DNA of 14,940 nt from Baffinella frigidus (lineage: Eukaryota > Cryptophyceae > Cryptomonadales > Baffinellaceae). The stretch spans positions 122,279 to 137,218 of the forward strand of contig MU646322.1 of NCBI GenBank assembly GCA_026770585.1, in the 5' to 3' direction. The position numbers were made by a program, and so were the translations under genes. This document shows positions 12,801-14,940 of this stretch, one piece after another; the stretch's first letter is position 1, and the number at the start of each line of letters is the position of its first letter. The notes under the pieces are model-generated. The model did not search any database. It saw only the letters and a program-made list of their open reading frames with translations, and was not told the DNA's origin.

Positions 12801-13082
12801 CTAGCTCTGTCTCAGTCTATTTCGGCCTCGCCAATTCGGTGAGCCCGGGCTCTTCCTCGCCCCGAAGAAGACGGGTTCGTACAGCGAACCCAGCATGTCG
12901 ACTTGCGAATAGTCAGCGAAGACCTGGCGGCAGCGCGCAGACTCTGAACTCTGCCTCACTCGGGTTGGCTGACTGTTCTCGAGTTGCAGTGTTGGGCTTT
13001 TTGTAAGATCCCGTCAACTTTGGAGCGGGAAATAACCCGGTCTCACCGAATTGGTGAGACCACATAGACCGAGACAGAGCTA
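12801..13082. mobile_element. Foldback element with 45-bp arms enclosing an exon-like stretch
   Basis: CTAGCTCTGTCTCAGTCTAT and CCAATTCGGTGAGCCC on the left mirror CGGTCTCACCGAATTGG and ATAGACCGAGACAGAGCTA on the right. The right arm itself contains the perfect hairpin GGTCTCACC-GAATT-GGTGAGACC (13039-13061). Related pieces (CTCACCGATTTGGTGGGCCC and GTCTATTTGGGCTCACCGAT) occur at 13960-14010 and 14195-14235. Confidence 0.7.
12861..12923 (-). CDS. Exon 2 (as found) of the right-hand gene
   Basis: After a strong acceptor (GCGCTGCCGCCAG|GTC) the minus strand reads VFADYSQVDMLGSLYEPVFF then G in phase 0. It could end at a non-standard GC donor (GGG|GCGAGG); otherwise the frame runs on through ARKSPGSPNW to a TAG at 12801-12803. 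Phase 0 matches both the exon at 14453 and the exon at 12647. It lies inside a foldback element and has decayed copies at about 14011-14079 and 14232-14268 (YSQVD twice), so it could be element sequence instead of a host exon. Confidence 0.4.
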
Positions 13083-13093
13083 AAACTTGCACT

Positions 13094-13153
13094 GAGTGCC
13101 TTTCTTTTTCCTTCGTTTTTCGGACTTTTTGGTTTTGCAACAGAAAGGCACTC
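13094..13153. repeat. Hairpin with 12-bp arms around a T-rich loop
   Basis: GAGTGCCTTTCT and AGAAAGGCACTC flank a T-rich loop. AGAAAGGCAC repeats once more just after the right arm. Confidence 0.8.
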
Positions 13154-13261
13154 AACAGAAAGGCACACGCAGCAGCAGCATTAGAGGTTTAAACGTACCA
13201 CAACGGCCCAGCCGTGTATGCTCCCCCACAGAGGCTGTGTCTGAGCAGGGACGGCAACTGC

Positions 13262-13725
13262 GGGTGTGGGGTCTAGGGTTTACGTTTTAAGGGTTTGTGG
13301 TCTAGGGTTGAGCGGGGATCCCACCTGGAGGTGCGTCTGAGAGCACCACTCCGGCGCGCCAACCTGGGTTAGGGTTTGGGGTTTGGGGTTTGGGGTTTGG
13401 GGTTTGGGGTTTGGGTTTTGGGTTTTGGTGTTTGGTCTTGAGGATTTAGGGTTTAGGATTTAGGGTTTAGGGTTTAGGGGTTAGGGTGCAGGGTTTTGGG
13501 TTGAGGGCTTGGGGTCTAGGGTTGAGAGTTTCCCCACGAGTCGATTCAGGGGTTTTACGTTCAGGTTTTAGGGTTCAGGGAGTCACCTCGAAGGGCTCTT
13601 TCGGGTTTCGGGTTTCGGGTTTCGGGTTCAGGGTTAGGTTCAAGGGTGTAGGGTGTAGGGTTTAACCACAAGTCAAGTAAAGTTGAGGGTTTTAGGTTTA
13701 GGTTTTAGGGTTCAGGGGATCACTT
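13262..13725 (+). repeat. G-rich telomere-like array with exon-end echoes
   Basis: TTTGGGG units (13373-13425), TTTAGGG units (13446-13480) and GGGTTTCGGG units (13600-13630) predominate. At 13583-13598 lies TCACCTCGAAGGGCTC, the reverse complement of exon end plus donor (GAGCCCTTCGAG|GTGA) of the exon at 14453. Confidence 0.85.
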
Positions 13726-13788
13726 CGAAGGGCTCTGAGCACTTGATCTCCTACTAGGTATCCCAGAAATAGCGAACGACATACTACG
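13724..13788 (-). pseudogene. Broken copy of exon 1
   Basis: The minus strand matches RYVIRYFW...EIKCSEPFE over most of the exon at 14453-14522. A deletion in the middle and TAG codons (GATACCTAGTAGGAG) replace GADAQQE. The donor is retained as GAA|GTGATC. Confidence 0.7.
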
Positions 13789-13849
13789 AGGGAGGACTAG
13801 ATGTCTTATCCGGCCAACCGCGGACTGATCTTGCGGTTGCCGGCAAGGT

Positions 13850-14125
13850 CAAAGTCAATTATTTGTGGGCATCTCCGTCAACTTTTGCCGATTTCAAGGG
13901 GAAACAATAGAAAGACGCAGGGCATAAAATGACATGTAGCTCTCCCGCGTAGTACCGCCTCACCGATTTGGTGGGCCCACCAGTCTATTTGGGCTCACCG
14001 ATTTGGCGTGGCGAGCCCGGGCTCTTTCCCGACCCAAACGAATTTGCACCGCAAACCCCGTATGTCAACTTGAGAATCGCCAGACAGGCGACCCGCGTGA
14101 GACAGGGGAGCAAATTAGGGGGTCA
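13850..14125 (-). pseudogene. Decayed copy of exon 2 and element arms
   Basis: GATTCTCAAGTTGACAT and GAAAGAGCCCGGGCTCGCC on the minus strand match the YSQVD and RKSPGS parts of the stretch at 12801-12923, with indels that break the frame. The neighbouring CTCACCGATTTGGTGGGCCC is related to the arms of the foldback at 12801-13082, so exon and element sequence were copied together. Confidence 0.55.
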
Positions 14126-14126
14126 C

Positions 14127-14268
14127 CTCGAAGGGCCCTGAGCACTTGATCTCCTGCTAGGCACCCCAGAAATAGCGAACGACCTACCGCCGTACCGATT
14201 TGGTGGACCCACCAGTCCATTTGGGCTCACCGATGTCAACTTGAGAATAGATGTCAACTTGAGAATAG
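14127..14268 (-). pseudogene. Second broken copy of exon 1 and short copies of exon 2 start
   Basis: 14127-14190 matches exon 1 with the same kind of central deletion and an in-frame TAG (GGTGCCTAGCAGGAG). 14232-14268 holds two adjacent copies of the exon 2 start, CTATTCTCAAGTTGACATC, after an acceptor-like TGCCAG. Confidence 0.65.
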
Positions 14269-14312
14269 CCTGGCAGGCAACCAGAGTGAGACAGGGGAGC
14301 AAATTAGAGGGT

Positions 14313-14450
14313 CGCTTCGAAGGGCTCTTTCGGGTTTCGGGTTTCGGGTTTCGGGTTCAGGGTTAGGTTAAAGGGTGTAGGGTGTAGGGTTTAACCACAC
14401 GTCAAGTAAGGTTGAGGGTTTGGGGTTTGAGAGTTAGGATTCAGGGGTTC
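14313..14450 (+). repeat. Copy of the 13583-13725 block
   Basis: TCGCTTCGAAGGGCTCTTTC, GGGTTTCGGG units, AGGGTGTAGGGTGTAGGGTT and AACCACACGTCAAGTAAGGT repeat 13583-13690 closely, including the exon-end echo, whose donor is changed from GTGA to GCGA on the minus strand. The block of about 140 bp was copied as a unit about 730 bp apart. Confidence 0.75.
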
Positions 14451-14452
14451 AC

Positions 14453-14522
14453 CTCGAAGGGCTCTGAGCACTTGATTTCCTGCTGGGCATCCGCGCCCCA
14501 GAAATAGCGAATGACGTACCGC
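14453..14522 (-). CDS. Exon 1 (as found) of the right-hand gene
   Basis: From an acceptor (CCTAACCAG|G) the minus strand has one base plus 23 codons, RYVIRYFWGADAQQEIKCSE then PFE, and ends GAG|GTGAAC in phase 0. It is the only one of at least three near-full copies without stops or a central deletion. Together with exons at 12923, 12647, 11726 and 11145 it forms an in-phase chain of about 110 residues. The upstream part of the gene is not found; it may lie beyond the right edge. No family is recognised. Confidence 0.55.
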
Positions 14523-14527
14523 CTGGT

Positions 14528-14675
14528 TAGGATTTGAGGTTTATCTTTAGGGTGTAGGGTTTCGCTTAGGGTTTAGGGTGTAGGGTGTAGGGTGTAGGGT
14601 TTGGGGTGTAGGGTTTGGGGTTTGGGGTTTGGGGTTTGGGGTTTGGGGTTTGGGGTTCAGGGTTCAGGGTTTACT
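14528..14675 (+). repeat. G-rich telomere-like array
   Basis: GGTGTAGGGTGTAGGG units are followed by uniform TTTGGGG units (14617-14655). Confidence 0.9.
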
Positions 14676-14703
14676 GCCCCAGAAATAGCGAATGACGTAC
14701 CGC
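14676..14703 (-). pseudogene. Echo of exon 1 start with acceptor
   Basis: CCGCGCAG|G followed by RYVIRYFWG on the minus strand is identical to the intact exon over its first 28 bases, then ends in telomere-like sequence. Confidence 0.7.
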
Positions 14704-14806
14704 CTGCGCGGCAGGACTTAGTGTGCAGGGTTTGGGTTTCGGGTTTGTGTTTCGGGCTTCGAGTTTCGGATGCAGGGTTTAGGGTTCAGGGTTGACAGGT
14801 GGCGGG

Positions 14807-14842
14807 CCGAGCTAGCGACGGGCGCGCCCGTCGCAAGCTCGG
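14807..14842. repeat. Perfect 20-bp palindrome with extended stem
   Basis: GCGACGGGCGCGCCCGTCGC (14815-14834) is its own reverse complement; CCGAGCT and AGCTCGG extend the stem around one or two unpaired A residues. It could form a cruciform of about 17 bp stem. Purpose unknown. Confidence 0.9.
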
Positions 14843-14879
14843 GGAGGAGGGGTTGTGTGAGGAGGAGGGGAGGCGGGCG

Positions 14880-14939
14880 GAGGTGCTTGCGCCGGGAGTT
14901 GGGGCGCTGACCAACCTCACAGCCCTGGTACCACCCACC
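14880..14939 (+). CDS. Possible leucine-rich-repeat fragment (runs off the edge)
   Basis: The plus strand reads EVLAPGVGALTNLTALVPPT up to the window edge. L-x-x-LTNLTAL is the usual spacing of a leucine-rich repeat (protein-interaction solenoid). Only one repeat is present and no start or splice site is secure, so this is a suggestion. Confidence 0.25.
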
Positions 14940-14940
14940 G

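Noticed and set aside
1-14940. CRISPR array, prokaryotic operon, viral genes, rRNA or tRNA
   Set aside because: Repeats are not regularly spaced with unique spacers, no ribosome-binding-site-led frames occur, and no RNA gene fold was recognised.

Overview
This window reads as nuclear DNA of a eukaryotic microbe, most likely an alga. Genes are split into very short exons (27-85 nt) by GT-AG introns. The introns and intergenic DNA are full of degenerate telomere-like heptamers (CCCTAAA, CCCTCAA, CCCTGAA; TTTAGGG, TTTGGGG), foldback elements and microsatellites. The TTTAGGG type fits plants, green algae, dinoflagellates, cryptophytes and relatives; I cannot name the lineage. No bacterial operon, phage, CRISPR array, rRNA or convincing tRNA is visible. 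Nearly all long open frames are translations of repeats. The real coding signal is in short exons found by frame, splice-site and phase matching.

Layout. (1) 1-2028, minus strand: two phase-compatible exons of a probable EF-hand protein, separated by about 1.7 kb of foldback elements; the gene runs off the left edge. (2) 2029-2426: a short gap between divergent genes. (3) 2427-6291, plus strand: the best gene, seven exons plus a duplicated alternative exon. They join in phase to a complete 140-residue SRPBCC (Bet v 1 / polyketide-cyclase-like) protein. (4) 6280-8143: a 22-bp minisatellite that starts at that gene's stop codon, a 1.28-kb element with near-identical inverted ends, and several foldbacks. 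(5) 8295-9507, minus strand: the last two exons of an unrecognised gene, with three copies of the penultimate exon and four of the last. (6) 9700-10840: interstitial telomere repeat, a module of about 135 bp repeated in tandem, and G-rich arrays. (7) 10844-14522, minus strand: five exons of another unrecognised gene that chain in phase to about 110 residues, with many broken copies. (8) 14809-14940: a perfect palindrome and a possible leucine-rich-repeat fragment.

The most interesting feature is shared by all four split genes. Each exon is accompanied by partial, decayed copies of its own start (with acceptor) or end (with donor) in the neighbouring intron, set in telomere-like arrays. I call these exon echoes. 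In the SRPBCC gene one such copy is still intact and could be a mutually exclusive exon; it is separated from its twin by an intron whose C-rich and G-rich halves could pair.

No functional link between the genes can be read from this window. The gene models come from reading by eye; no search or alignment was run.
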